Shown here: piece after piece, positions 1 to 10,557 of the stretch
Position numbering within the stretch: the first letter of the stretch is position 1
How the letters are laid out: every line of letters starts with the position of its first letter
The notes under the pieces: model-generated
Seen by the model: the letters and a program-made list of their open reading frames with translations, nothing else
The model's database searches: none
Told to the model about the DNA's origin: nothing
Program-made: the position numbers and the translations under genes
Assembly: GCA_033558025.1 (NCBI GenBank)
Contig: JAUCEF010000008.1
Span: 3,472,001-3,536,000 of the forward strand
From: Phytophthora sp. 'mugwort'
Taxonomy: Eukaryota > Oomycota > Peronosporomycetes > Peronosporales > Peronosporaceae
Direction: 5' to 3'
Length of the DNA stretch: 64,000 bases

Positions 1-2200
1 CCCCACAACCGACGCCAGTCTCGTCGTGGCCATCCCATAACAATAGATCGAGAACACGGTCCACGGCACCTCGAGTGAAATTGTGCTCCACAGCTTCCCG
101 AAAGAATCCTGCATCTAAACTCTCCTGTTCCTTGTGTTTTGCCTGCAGTAAGTGAACATTCTCTCCAGTCTTGTCATCGTCATCTGCTTGCGATGCAGTG
201 TATGGTGGAATACGCAGGAAACGGAAGTAGCCGAATAACTCACTTACACGCGATGAGAAGGGGGTGCCCGTGATTACCCATCGATTCTCAGCACGTAGCT
301 TCGACAGAGTCAGCGCTGCCTGTAAATGCGTATTTTCCACACCTACCTGAGCTTCGTCCATACACACGCGCCAAAAGCGTAAGGGTACAAGAGGAGACCC
401 CACAAACGAATAGCGTTTGAACTGGGATCGTGTACTGAATCGTCTGTTCCCTCCTTCAGTCGTTGGCACGTATCGTAAGTCCGCACCCAGCGCCTCGTAC
501 GTTGTTAATACCACATCGTAACGAGCTAGCACAAGACCTGGTGACGCTAACACTTGCCATGCAGCATTAGGACCTTTATCCTCCAATCGAGCCCTTAAAA
601 CACGAACACCAGGATAACGCATCACAGATAGAGTGCCCGCACATACATGACGAGAAATCTCCTGTTCCCACTGCGCATGAATAGGTTCTGGTGACACGAT
701 AAGAGTCGTACGACTAGCAAAAGTCGGTCTCTCGTGGCTTTGACAGTGATAGCACATGAACCCCCCACTTGACCAGGTTGACGCTGCTTTGTTTTCAGAC
801 GACTCAAAATCCCAGAGACCGTGAGAACTGATACTAGAGTCTGATCTGGAATCGCTTGTGCTCTCGTCGAGCCCATAGCCAGTACAAAGCTGATGGTGCC
901 ACGTGCCACAAAACTCACACTGCACAAGTCCCATTGGATGGGTTTCTGATGAGCCACAAATGCACGCTATCACACTGTTGTCATCTCCATCATCAGTCTC
1001 AACTAAAGGATGGAATGAGTGGATTGATAGCAGCTGAGGTGCTATTGTTGATCTTTGGTGGCTCAGGATGAGTGCGATCACATCGACGGTTTTCCCAAGA
1101 CCCATTTCATCGGCTAAAATACCACCGCGCACCAATGAGAAACCCATTTCAATGGGTCGGAGATGCTCTTGAAGCCTGTCAGCTGCTGATGTGACTGTGT
1201 AAAATGCTGCACAAAATGGGTCGTATGCCTGCAATTCCCTTGTCATGCCTTCCTTAAACGTGATGCACAAGGATAAGGAGCGATCAAGATGCTTACACGG
1301 TTTCTCTCGTGATAGCATCCAGGATACCGCAGCTTTCTGATACCTCCGTAACGTTGGAAGCAGATCCGCTGAAGTCGCCTCGACGGCTTCGTAGTCGCTA
1401 ATATCGCGACTTAACTGCTTGTTAGCGTCGATTCTCGCGTAAATTTCGGGCATCGCGAATGTCTGGCTTTCAAACAGTGTGCACACCGCGCTGTTGTCCC
1501 CCACAAAGCGATCGTACATCACTTCGATTTCCTTCCAGTACCGGTATCTGCACGTCACATCAGCGTCTGCGGCGTTAATCTGTGCATCATGAGTCTTTTT
1601 CAGCAACCAAATCATCACATGGTGCATTGCACGCATTGGTGTGGCTCGGGGTGCCGCTAGCGTCGGCGACAGGCCGCGGGAGCTGCAGTTCTCCATGTAG
1701 ATACGCCACGCTACAACGACTGCAAAGCTGAAACTCCATTGACATTTCTCTGCGTCGCTCTTGGCGTTGATATGGAGATTCAGCAGTCCTCGTTCCGCCA
1801 ACGTTGCAATGTGAGGCTTCCAGGCCTCGTATGTGTCCGGGGAGAGCTCAGCTAGCGACAAATGGGCGTTGACATCTTCTCGTCCCTCGATCTGCAGCTT
1901 CACTTGGTCATTCTCCAAAAGTGTCAGACCGATTTGCAATTGGAGAGCAGGTTTGGAGTCATCGATAAAACCGAATAATTCAGTTAGAGAGGATGCAAGC
2001 GTGGAATCCACGGGAAATTCGAGTCTCAATGCGTCTTCTTCGCCCCAACCGTCGGCTGTCGCGACGCTAGAGAGATGCAAAGGTTCGGTACGTTGCCGCT
2101 GAAAGTTGGTGCAGCGCTTGGATTGTCTTGGCCGCTTGGAGATGCTGCCCGGTGACGAAACGATTGGCCGCTTGGACGGCGTGGACTTGTGTCGAGGCAT
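1..2200 (-). CDS. SHPRH-like SNF2-family ATPase with inserted PHD finger (3' end outside window)
   Basis: Read leftwards from an ATG at 2200, the minus strand stays open for 733 codons to the window edge. The SNF2 helicase Walker A motif (DEMGLGKT) ends with K370 and T371. A PHD-type zinc-binding segment runs from C413 and C415 to C483-x-H-C486. The Walker B box is DEAQ at residues 615-618, and motif III is ITGTP at 643-647. A PHD finger placed inside the first RecA-like lobe, combined with DEAQ instead of DEAH, is the arrangement of the SHPRH/IRC20 group. In other eukaryotes these proteins are nuclear ATPases with a RING ubiquitin-ligase domain that act in DNA-damage tolerance. The RING and second helicase lobe would lie beyond the left edge. 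The N-terminal 70 residues are basic and Ser/Lys/Arg-rich, as in a nuclear protein. I chose this ATG because it is the first in the open frame. There are no stops or frameshifts, so this looks like a functional host gene and the only ordinary one in the left flank. The exact orthologue is inferred. Confidence 0.85.
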   Translation of the reverse strand, partial: MPRHKSTPSKRPIVSSPGSISKRPRQSKRCTNFQRQRTEPLHLSSVATADGWGEEDALRLEFPVDSTLASSLTELFGFIDDSKPALQLQIGLTLLENDQVKLQIEGREDVNAHLSLAELSPDTYEAWKPHIATLAERGLLNLHINAKSDAEKCQWSFSFAVVVAWRIYMENCSSRGLSPTLAAPRATPMRAMHHVMIWLLKKTHDAQINAADADVTCRYRYWKEIEVMYDRFVGDNSAVCTLFESQTFAMPEIYARIDANKQLSRDISDYEAVEATSADLLPTLRRYQKAAVSWMLSREKPCKHLDRSLSLCITFKEGMTRELQAYDPFCAAFYTVTSAADRLQEHLRPIEMGFSLVRGGILADEMGLGKTVDVIALILSHQRSTIAPQLLSIHSFHPLVETDDGDDNSVIACICGSSETHPMGLVQCEFCGTWHHQLCTGYGLDESTSDSRSDSSISSHGLWDFESSENKAASTWSSGGFMCYHCQSHERPTFASRTTLIVSPEPIHAQWEQEISRHVCAGTLSVMRYPGVRVLRARLEDKGPNAAWQVLASPGLVLARYDVVLTTYEALGADLRYVPTTEGGNRRFSTRSQFKRYSFVGSPLVPLRFWRVCMDEAQVGVENTHLQAALTLSKLRAENRWVITGTPFSSRVSELFGYFRFLRIPPYTASQADDDDKTGENVHLLQAKHKEQESLDAGFFREAVEHNFTRGAVDRVLDLLLWDGHDETGVGCG

Positions 2201-2261
2201 GGTTTGTCGGTATTGGACCTCTAAGAATCTGAAAGGATACAAACATCAAGTCATTCAAGCA

Positions 2262-2274
2262 AACAAATGAAATT
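2262..2274 (-). promoter_or_regulatory. Possible initiator upstream of the SHPRH-like gene
   Basis: On the minus strand a TTTCATTTG sequence lies about 65 bases upstream of the ATG at 2200. It resembles the initiator part of oomycete core promoters (TCATT plus pyrimidines). A pyrimidine-rich stretch ending in CAG lies between it and the ATG and could instead be a 3' splice site, in which case the true start would be further upstream. Neither reading can be proved from the sequence. Confidence 0.3.
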
Positions 2275-2797
2275 TTATGACAGGATGGTCGACGGTCTTC
2301 TCATACTTTTAAGGTAGACTTCTTACTGAGATAGGAAGGATTTATACTGCGAATAATTTCTCAAGGGATACGGTACATGTACTACGTAACCCGTTTGCTG
2401 TCATCTCGCTCAACATTTGCGCAACCTATAGCTGGTTGCTGAACATTCTGGACAGTGGCTGCTTTCACCGAACGAGTTGGAGGGGGGTGAAAGTCACATA
2501 AAACGACCAACGGAAGGCGTAGCCACAGCAAACCCGTGCGGGGTGCCCGCGAAGCAGGGCCGCGCGGTATTTGCGAAGGCGGACCCAGCGCCTAGCCTTC
2601 CAGCGAGCCAAGCACTGTAGCAGGCCGAACTTAGAATCTTTTCCTCGCAGGAGCGTAGCGACGGCCTTTGCTAAGCAAAGTCCAAGATCGCGATGACATC
2701 GGTCCGCGGGAGGACTAGGTGTGTAAAGGAAGATGGGAGGCCTCACATACAAAAGTAAGTTTAACCCAAAATGTGACGTGGCGAGAGTCGATGCATG

Positions 2798-3161
2798 TGA
2801 CGGGGCACACAACACCTTGCGCACAGGAAGTGTGACTTCCGGAGAGTATACAAACTCGCAGTGAACAGCAGTTCACTAGTCCCTGGCCTGTGGGACTGTT
2901 ACCAAAATTAGGTAGATTTAAGACTGAATATATTATAGGTGACCCCTTTTAACGCGTCTACATACTAATTATTAGTCACCTGTAAAGTACCCTAGATGTT
3001 ATCCTATTGAGTGTCTCTGAGGTCTTTGTACCATATATGTGGTACCTAACCATGACGTCATTACCGTCGACGCCATAGTGATGTTCAGCTACATCACTTA
3101 ATGTACTGTTGTACACCCATTCTGAAGAGTGACTTGGCACTCTTCAAGTAACCCCTTACGT
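2798..3161 (-). mobile_element. Solo LTR of a gypsy-type retrotransposon
   Basis: The reverse complement of this segment aligns along its whole length with the LTR at 31665-32026. It shares the GGGGTTACTTGAAGAG start, the paired AGTGATGT / ACATCACT segments, a TGACGTCA palindrome (3053-3060 here), the ATAGGATAACA block, a TACTCTCCGGAAG block and an end at GTGCCCCGTCA. No gag or pol of matching orientation lies beside it, so it is a solo LTR or a strongly truncated element. The outer ends are accurate to a few bases, because the terminal TG is altered here and no clear target-site duplication is visible. Confidence 0.75.
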
Positions 3162-4659
3162 GCAAGCAGGCTCTGTCAACATTTTTTGCAACCTCTAGCT
3201 GGTTGTCAAGACCTGACTCGAATAAAAGAAAACAAGCGCAGCCAGTTGTCAATACTGTCACGGGAACATGATGTGTTTGATGCGTGGCATCTGTCAAAAG
3301 AAAAAGGGTCAATGCATATTTTTCAGATTCGATACTAGTGGCAAGGCGACATTAAGGTGACAGGGTAACCGTGGGTATCGATCGTGTCATTGTTTGGGCA
3401 TACCCAGAGCTTCGTAACATGTTGTGCTTTAAACAATTCCCGTGGTTCATTGACGGCTCTTTTTTTTCGTTGTACACCTAACGGGTACAATCAGTGTGTG
3501 ACGATTATGACGTTCGATGTCTCTAGCGAGTTGCAAATTCCGGTAATTCTCTCTCTCCGTTCGTCGATGACAATGGACTCATATTTATAGCTCGGCAACT
3601 CCACGACGTCGGCGCGACCGGAGCTCGTGCGTCCGTTTCTAAGAGAGACTTCCTTTCCGCGGTTATCTAACGGGTAGACAGTGCGCGGGTGGCGCCGGTC
3701 GGCGACATAGTGGTCGGCCTTGTCTGCAACCGGCGTTGGCGATAGGCGAATCGCGCAAAGAGTTGGTCTACCTTGTCGGCAAGCAAAGGTTGCTCCGCCG
3801 ATGTAGACGGTTAAGTTGACAGGTTTCGACTTGAAACTGCTACTCCGGGCCAAAACAAAATTAATTCGCGAGTCCCGTGCTCTGTCGAAGCATTTTACAG
3901 GCCTCTGGTATCGTTTTTAGGACATTTAGATCAGTTTATATCGGTATTAGGTATGCGTTATCGTGTGCAAAACGTTCGACTCCCTCGCTGATGATCGGAT
4001 GCAAAATACATATGGATGGAATCTTAATGGATCGGTTCCGATTACCCCCTGAGCGCTTGCCGCATGCGTACTTGACACGGTTCTCGATTGAAGTTTTGAC
4101 ATACCACGCATCGGCGGTCCATCCATCTTGTAGTACTTCCAGCGATAGCATGCCAAATGCTCTTCTAAGTCATGCTGGTTTCCACAGCGAGTTTGTTAAC
4201 TTTGTCTATAATAGACTCGGGCACATGGATACGCTGAGATTCATCGTTCAGCACAGCACCACCAAGAACAGGATCGCTTCGACAAGTATGAGACAGTACT
4301 CCGTTGAAGTCGTAAGACACAGTCTGGGCCGTAAATGCAAATTAAGCTCAGGATTCCATCCGATTCGAGCTACTGCGTTTCACAGTAGTTGTGTTGCGTG
4401 CGTGCACGCGTACCCTTAATATTAGATTCATCACGAGGCACTGACGATGCATTAGACGAAATGGCTACCGTGTTGACTCGTTTTGGTGGAGTGGCATTAG
4501 CAGTAGCCCCTGAGAAGAAAATCTCCAGCTGAATGTCGGTGAGTATTGCGTATATGAGTTCTGTTGAGGTGGCGTCGCTGTAAGCGCTGGCTCCACACGC
4601 GACCTGCTACGTCACATAATATGTGTTATGGAGATGCTGGCGCTGAGGTCAAGTGACCA
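3162..4659. other. No recognisable gene; decayed DNA
   Basis: Several short open frames occur on both strands. The longest is a 180-codon plus-strand frame at 3877-4419. None shows a domain, motif or signal peptide that I recognise. The stretch lies downstream of a minus-strand copia reverse-transcriptase remnant, so part of it may be that element's RNase H region or LTR, decayed beyond recognition. Confidence 0.4.
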
Positions 4660-5060
4660 ATTGTTAGAGTTGACCATATTTACCGCTACGAATGACGCGC
4701 GCTTTTCCACGCTCATATCCGATAATAGCGCGTCGATTGCAACTTCTTGGTACCCCCTCATACTTGTCGTAGCTCACGCGCATCCCGAGAAACTTGCTTA
4801 CTAGGCTAAGCCCGTTTGTAGAGAGCAAGCTATATCCACGTACAATGCCTCCACGAGATCCGCCTGTGTTGCCAAAAACAGGCGAGTCGTCCGCATAAAT
4901 TCCTACATCGACTAAATTCGTTCCTTCCTTCTTGAAGTACAGACACATGTCGGTGACAGTTTGTTTAAACTCCAGCCTCACGAGTTTGGTATGCAGTATC
5001 TTTCCTCAGAGCCTACCCGCCTGTTTGAGTCGGTAGAGATACTTATTCAGCAGAAGTACA
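4660..5060 (-). pseudogene. Ty1/copia reverse-transcriptase remnant
   Basis: On the minus strand an interrupted frame reads LYRLKQAGRL, a stop, then GKILHTKL, followed by FKQTVTDMCLYFKKEG and the polymerase active-site box as YADD. Copia elements usually have YVDD there. The motif SKFLGMRVSYD follows. The order and spacing match the palm domain of copia reverse transcriptases. Stops upstream and loss of similarity after the SKFLGM segment show that the copy is dead. No matching integrase or RNase H could be identified with confidence on either side. Confidence 0.75.
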
Positions 5061-6100
5061 AGTCCTTTAGTATTCGTTACGTCGAGCCGTGTGCGAACCT
5101 CCGCTAGTAGTTCCATTTCTTGCAGAACTTGTAGGAACACTCCAGTCCCGCCTTATTCGCTTGTTGGGTCAGTAGTCATCGCCACGCATTGAGCTCCACA
5201 AATTGGGAATGTTAATGTTGATACGACGTACGTACGAACTCCGACAACGCGCTCGGAAGCGCTTTATTGTGTGATAGCGACCCACGGATCGATGTTGACG
5301 CTGACGGGAGGATAAGTCCTACACGGCCGAGAGCTGTGTTGATGTCGCTGAGTCGAATACGGTTCTAAAACCCGGTACGTGCTTCAGTATTTAGTGTAAG
5401 ACGACGATGTCCGACTGATATGGCCCTATGCGTCAGTGAACCAGCGGTACGGAGTTTGGAGCCGCAACGAAGCTGCGCTGTAGTGAGGAAAGCCCGCACA
5501 ATCCGCTAGCAGTGTCTCGAGTACCGAGTGACGCGTGATTCGCAGCGGGGTGCCCGCGCTGGGAATTTGTTCCAAGAGTCGGATTCGGCACAGGTGGCGT
5601 ATCCATCGAGCTGTCGTTGACCAGGAGCGCTGAATGGTGCCGAGTGCCATAGTGGACACAAGTGGAGGCGGAACCGCTGGGACGCAAGGACCATGGAGTG
5701 CCTTTGTTCTTGCCATTGGGACGGTTCAGATAGTGGGCGGATACCGAGACTTGGGAAATGTGCCCCCCGGCAAGTGCGAACGCGTAGTCGTACTTGGCAC
5801 GGCGGGGAGGGGGGAGGGGGGTATGGAATGTGCGTTTGCAGAGCCAAGTACAACTGTATTTACAGTGGAGGTGCATGAGTATCACAGTGCTGACAAACGG
5901 GCAGCGTCAGGCACGGCTGCGATGATTAGAACTCCGTGTCAGTTTGTTGTTTGTTTTCTAGATTGAATCTACATCAAAAGCCCACGCGGTCCTACTGTGT
6001 CTAATGTTGCTCCTACACCATGCCCGAGACTTTGTAGAGGGGGCGATGACCAGTGCAAATGCTGTTGAGCCGCTCTTTCCAAACTCACCCCACCCCCCGA
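5061..6100. other. No supported gene
   Basis: Overlapping open frames of 60-150 codons occur on both strands between 5426 and 5966. Their compositions are rich in Pro, Arg and Ser with no recognisable motif, and they overlap each other in a way typical of chance frames in GC-rich DNA. A short purine-rich patch lies near 5803-5820. Confidence 0.35.
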
Positions 6101-6113
6101 GGAGTCACCATGG

Positions 6114-7265
6114 TTGCATCCCAATCCGCCAGAAGCCGCACCCCCGCGGCGCCGACTATCACCCCCCGAGCACGGCCCGCAGACCCTCGCCACGCTGCGC
6201 CGAATTAACGATGACCGCATCTCCGATAGAGCCGCAGTGCAGCTTATACAGCGAGACGATTCTGACGACGAGGCAGACACGCCTTCCCCCGTCTACCACT
6301 TGTATCTAAACTCAGATACCGACAGCGTGCTAACGATAACCAACTTCGATCCGGCGGAGTTCGAGCGGCTGTGGACGCTGGTACGCGACCATGCGGCCAT
6401 CAACTGGAACACGGGCGGGGCAAGAAGTGCTCCTACAGCGGCAAGGACGTGCGCTTCATGTTCTTGTCGGTGCTGAAAAACTGCGGCAAGTGGGAATCGT
6501 CGCAGCGGTGTTTTGCGTGAAGGCCCCTTCCTTCTAGAAAATGGTAAACCCAAACGCTCGAAAGTACTCCATGAAAAAGCTGGTACTCAGTGGGCTGGCC
6601 TTCGTGAACTTCCGTACGCCCGCTATGAATCCGACGTAACCTTTCAGACCACCAGCATGCCGGCCGGGCGTATGCAAGAAAGGCTCATTATTACAGTCCG
6701 GGGCACCACCTCAACGGCTACAAGGTGGATGCGTCGGTTTTACCAGCCAAGCCGTGAACTGCACGCAGCATTACCCAGGAAATGAAGCATACCTCTACAT
6801 ATTTCGAAACAACGGCGAGTTCCACGTGCAAGCTCTCCGCAAGGCTGATGAGGACAGCGATATTGAGGATGAAGGTCGGTTGCAATCTTAGTATTTAACG
6901 AGTTTGGCCGCCCTTGCTGACAAAGGATATCAAGGGCTGTCTCGGGACTTTCGCGCAGTCACGCCTTACAAACGCGCCCGCCCCACTGCAGCCGCTCACC
7001 CTGGAGCAGGTTACTACTAATGAGCGCATTGCTGTCGACCGCGTTCTGGTTCGAAACTACTTCGGGAGTCTCTGCACGTTGTGGGCAATCTGCGCAGATA
7101 AGTATCGATGGGAGGAGGACAGTTACTTCCAAGCATGTGTGGCGCTTACAAACTTTCACATTCGCGCTAACCCGCTTTGTCGTGAAGACGGCGAAGACTA
7201 CGCTCGAAAAAAGTGTGCAAGAGCGTGGCCTAAGAACTGGTTCATATACAGAACGCCGGGGAACT
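6114..7265 (+). pseudogene. DDE_Tnp4 / Harbinger-like transposase remnant
   Basis: The coding signal moves through all three plus frames. In order it shows an N-terminal FDPAEFERLW region (near 6348), a GKDVRFMFLSVLKNCGKW segment (near 6445), a GHHLNGYKVDASV strand (near 6703) and an HYPGNEAY segment (near 6770). After these come ADKGYQGL (near 6914) and a C-terminal block RNYFG-LCTLWAICADKYRW (near 7047-7112) followed by ALTNFHIR. This series matches the oomycete version of DDE_Tnp4 endonucleases, which cut and paste DNA transposons. At least five frameshifts or stops make it non-functional. Terminal inverted repeats were not found. Confidence 0.7.
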
Positions 7266-7307
7266 GTGGCAGGCAGCGTGGCACTCACCCCAAAATCAGC
7301 TGAGTAG

Positions 7308-8180
7308 TTGGCGTTGGTGGAACCTATTCAAGTTACGTTTGAAAGTGCATATCAGTCAGTAAGTGAAAGTGTCATCAGCACCACAGGCGGGCGCGTCGAA
7401 CTGGACGCGATCGAGCGCTTGCATGTACAGAACAAACGCCACGGGTCAACTACACTTACCAAATTCGGAGCTCAGGTCCCGGAACATTCGATGGGCCACA
7501 AGTTGATATGCCAGTGTGAATAGTATTCACTCTTGACCCGTGTCCGTGGCAGCTGAAAACTGGCGCACCGCAGCTCGCAGGTTGCTGCTTGAGGTAATCC
7601 GCTGGGTTGCCCAGAGGGCTTAGGCGTGTAGGCGGTGCCGTTGGTCACAAACTGAACCCGAAAGGAGTTATATGCGACTTTGAAAGTAACTTGATAGATG
7701 CCATTCGTTCTTCTCTTTTTTCTTGCTTACAGGAAATTCGCATCATAGGTTGTTTGTTTCACTTTAAACAGGCGTGTCGCCGCAAGTTAGAAATACCAAG
7801 TACTAAATAATGAAGGTAAGTTGGTCATGGCTCCTATATCTTCGATGTGCTGACTGTGATCGACACAAACAAAGTTACTGTCCAAGGTGTCGCCTGGGCG
7901 AAGAATAAGGTACGCAAGAAGTGTGAAGACGACAGATTAAGCTATTCGAGCACTAAATGGCGACAACTATGGGGTTACTTTGAGCGAACTTGGTTAGAAA
8001 CGTTCCAGTCCCCATGTTTTGGAATATGTACGGCATCAGACGCGAACTTGTGAGTCGCAGAAATAATTTGCTCTAGTGATTGCATCGAAAGTTTAATGCA
8101 CGAATGAAGCCACATCCCCCTGTAGATCCGTTCGTCAATGCGCTAGAGAACCTGATTAGAGAGAGCATGTGACTCAGCGC
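7308..8180 (+). pseudogene. MULE (Mutator-like) transposase remnant
   Basis: The clearest part is PKGVICDFESNLIDAI (near 7655-7700) followed by IIGCLFHFKQACRRK (near 7742-7785). This is the D-x(n)-GC-hFH-x2-Q signature of the MULE DDE domain. After a stop, a frame with WRQLWGYFERTWL (near 7964) and then RKFNARMKPHPP (near 8090) continues the family's C-terminal part. The weak frame at 7308-7523 may be the N-terminal region. Stops between blocks show that the element is dead. It starts only about 50 bases after the Harbinger-like remnant. Confidence 0.65.
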
Positions 8181-8534
8181 AACGCTCTGATGTCAGGTTT
8201 GGCGCAACCTCCAATACGATAGCGATTTCAGCTACGAGGGGCCACGACGCTGTCAAACATTCAGGATATCGTTGATTTGTAGAGTAGTTAGGCAAGCTTT
8301 TGACATGACGGAAACCCCTGACAGTAGCATCAGCGATATTAGCTTATCGAGCGAATAAGACGTCTAGGAAGAGCCCAACGAAGCATATATGACGGAAAAG
8401 CCTAACCCGAGATTAATACATTGTTTCTACGTGACCTATCTCGTTTTGGTCACGCGATCTCAGTCAAGATTTGAGATGTGACCGAGGTATAGCATTGAGA
8501 TGAATTCACCTTTATTGCTTATACCAATCAGCTT

Positions 8535-8690
8535 AGAAGCGAGGTGACGTCAGCAAGCGTCAAGAACATCGATGTATGCTTCAAATTTTGGTGTGGCGCG
8601 GTGCCATCATTGCCGACTACGGACAGTCCCACCTCATGCTAGCCGACCTGTTGACAAAGGTTTTGGCAGGAACGAGATTGTTGGGCTAGG
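8535..8690 (+). pseudogene. Copia RNase H C-terminal fragment
   Basis: An uninterrupted plus-strand frame ends at a TAG at about 8688. It reads SVKNIDVCFKFW near the start and SHLMLADLLTKVLAGTR near the end. These are the conserved last segments of copia RNase H, normally a KHIDVR-type motif followed by LADxLTK. The upstream reverse transcriptase is missing. This is a truncated copia piece on the strand opposite to the one at 4.7-5.1 kb. Confidence 0.7.
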
Positions 8691-9120
8691 GAGATTGTTG
8701 CGACTGGAGTAGAAATTCCAGAGAACAACGTAAAGAGGGCGGCATGACCAAGTAGCATGTTGGAAGAGGGATGATCGCGCTGCCTCGCACCTCATCCGAC
8801 CAAAACGGTATGGGCTCCGATGCTGCGAGGACGGTTCTTTGTCGCGGACAAGAGCCGGCGAGGTAGAGGGCCACGGTAGGGAGATACTTCTGTAGGACGG
8901 CTTTAGCATCGCTCCGCGGCATGCGCATATCATAGCGCTCTAATTTTGGATTAACAGCTCACATCTCCGTTCCCACTATCCGCTAAGCGTCGAATAAGCA
9001 ATTCAGCCCCGTAGCAACGAGCCGATCTGCGATATAGGAGGAGGAGATCAGCCGGAGGACAACTGACTGGGGGCGGAAATCGAGTTTGGCGGCGACCCAG
9101 GTTGAATATCAGGCGAAACC
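8691..9120. other. No recognisable gene
   Basis: A 99-codon and an 80-codon frame overlap on the minus strand (8634-8933). They run opposite to a real copia fragment and show no known motif. The stretch could be the LTR of the copia piece that ends at 8690, but no second copy is present to define it. Confidence 0.35.
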
Positions 9121-9129
9121 GAAGATCAT

Positions 9130-9600
9130 GCGATGGACGAAAGCCAAAACTTACCGGCGATCGGCAGATCCTGACCGACTACCCATTATATGACCGCAGT
9201 CGCTCCCGATCGATCCTCTATCACGGCCAATCTTAGTCCAGATCCGGGCAAGGGATGAAGATCAAGACCGATCGGCGACATGCAAATCGGACCACGTTTA
9301 GTCCCGATCGGTCCCAGATCGGATCGGTGCCGGACATCATTTGAGCCAAGGGACGTGGATCAAGACCGATCGGCGACATGCAGATCGTGACGGACCTGGA
9401 TCGACTCTTATCGGTATACAGCGGACCGTGAGTGATCAAGATCAGCCCCGATCGAATCGGTACACGCTTTCAGGCAGATTGGACCGTCATCCGGGATCTG
9501 GGAGATCGGGTCGATCGGTGTTCGCCGATCAGTATACACGTTCCGCCATCCGCGATCTGGCAGATTGGGATCCGATCAGCAGGCATTCTCGGAGATGGGA
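9130..9600. repeat. GATCGG-rich degenerate repeat
   Basis: The motif GATCGG and its complement CCGATC recur many times over about 470 bases, often as CCGATCGG palindromes. One longer unit, starting ATCAAGACCGATCGGCGACA, occurs at 9261 and again at 9359, 98 bases apart, with one mismatch over about 29 bases. Pieces with CAGATTGG and CAGATCG continue to about 9580. The pattern looks like a decayed satellite or a repeat inside an LTR. It has no coding character. Confidence 0.65.
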
Positions 9601-9733
9601 AATTGTAAAGCCAGTGGGTGTTGGGTGGTTGAAGAGGGGCATGAATCAGGGTAGTCAGGTGGTACGAAATAGGGTTCGGGATGGGATGATATGACAAGAA
9701 AAAGGTTAAGTAACAATCAGACTTGAATTTGCA

Positions 9734-10210
9734 TTGGACAACTTAGGCGTTTTCAGATACGGCGGACAGGGAACTACATTGGCCCACCAAGGTGTCGCCC
9801 AGTCAAGGGTAGCAGTCGCGGTGAGAAGATCGGATCGTATTGGCCGACCCTCCCCTACGCTAGTAAACTACTGCTCAAGTGCTCACCTCGACCGATCGGC
9901 ATTCAGTGCTTGGCCGACGATCGATTCGACTCGCAACCCGCCAGGTCCCTCTAAAGGAAGCGGCAAACAACTCAACTCAAGGAAAGGAACAATTCCACAC
10001 GGCAACCTCGGCTTCGGATCAAGTCCCGGCCCCCGATTAAAGGTCGACTACCCCAGATCGGAACCAATAACGGTAACAAGCGACGCTGCTCCACGCATCC
10101 CCGCGTCCCGCCAGAACGTTGAAGACTTTACATCGCTGCATCCTTCGGAATTCCAAGAGAGCAGATCCAGCCCACCAACGAGTACACAAGGTGATACCAA
10201 GTTCAGCTGA
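9734..10210 (+). pseudogene. Possible copia integrase-RT linker region
   Basis: This 158-codon open frame is rich in Ser, Pro, Arg and Thr. The only recognisable feature is RRSDRIGRPSPTLVNY near residue 31, which resembles the RRSxRxRxP motif that ends the integrase linker of copia polyproteins. A copia RNase H fragment follows about 60 bases later on the same strand, with the reverse transcriptase missing between them. I infer an internally deleted copia element. A chance open frame is possible. Confidence 0.4.
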
Positions 10211-10257
10211 TCACGGAACATCGGGGAACCCCCTCCATAGTCGATCTCTGGGCGCAG

Positions 10258-10557
10258 TTGGGAAGCAGATCAGGTCTTAATCACATTTTGACCGGGCCCG
10301 CTACATCACATATCTTACGCCGCCTGAAAACGACCCGCGAGTACGGTATCATGTTCAAAAGCGGGTCGGGCGACATCATGGCTCGTACGTACACCGACGT
10401 CGGTTGGAGTACCGACCTCGATTACAGGCGTCCCGTCTCGGGCATTATGGTGTCGCGAGTCGGCCAGTTGAGGGACGGACAACGGTCGTATAGGGCTAGT
10501 GAGTACTGGAGCGGTAGATTTATAGACTACCAAACCAATACAAGATTATGTAAATGA
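10258..10557 (+). pseudogene. Copia RNase H N-terminal fragment
   Basis: The 99-codon frame contains ILRRLKTTREYGIMF, then ARTYTDVGWSTDLDYRRPVS and GIMV. This is the start of copia RNase H, where families usually show YLKGT, YxDADWA and D-RRSTSG. The first catalytic Asp of the family is kept in the YTD motif, but the ADWA core is altered. The frame loses similarity after GIMV. A downstream segment that looks like the later part of the same domain lies at about 11,118, roughly 480 bases further away than expected. Confidence 0.65.

Noticed and set aside
622..957. A 111-codon minus-strand frame opening with an ATG.
   Set aside because: It is out of frame with the SHPRH-like gene that covers the same DNA and carries conserved motifs.
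3877..4419. A 180-codon plus-strand frame as a possible host gene.
   Set aside because: It has no recognisable domain, lies opposite the 3' side of a minus-strand copia remnant, and overlaps other chance frames.
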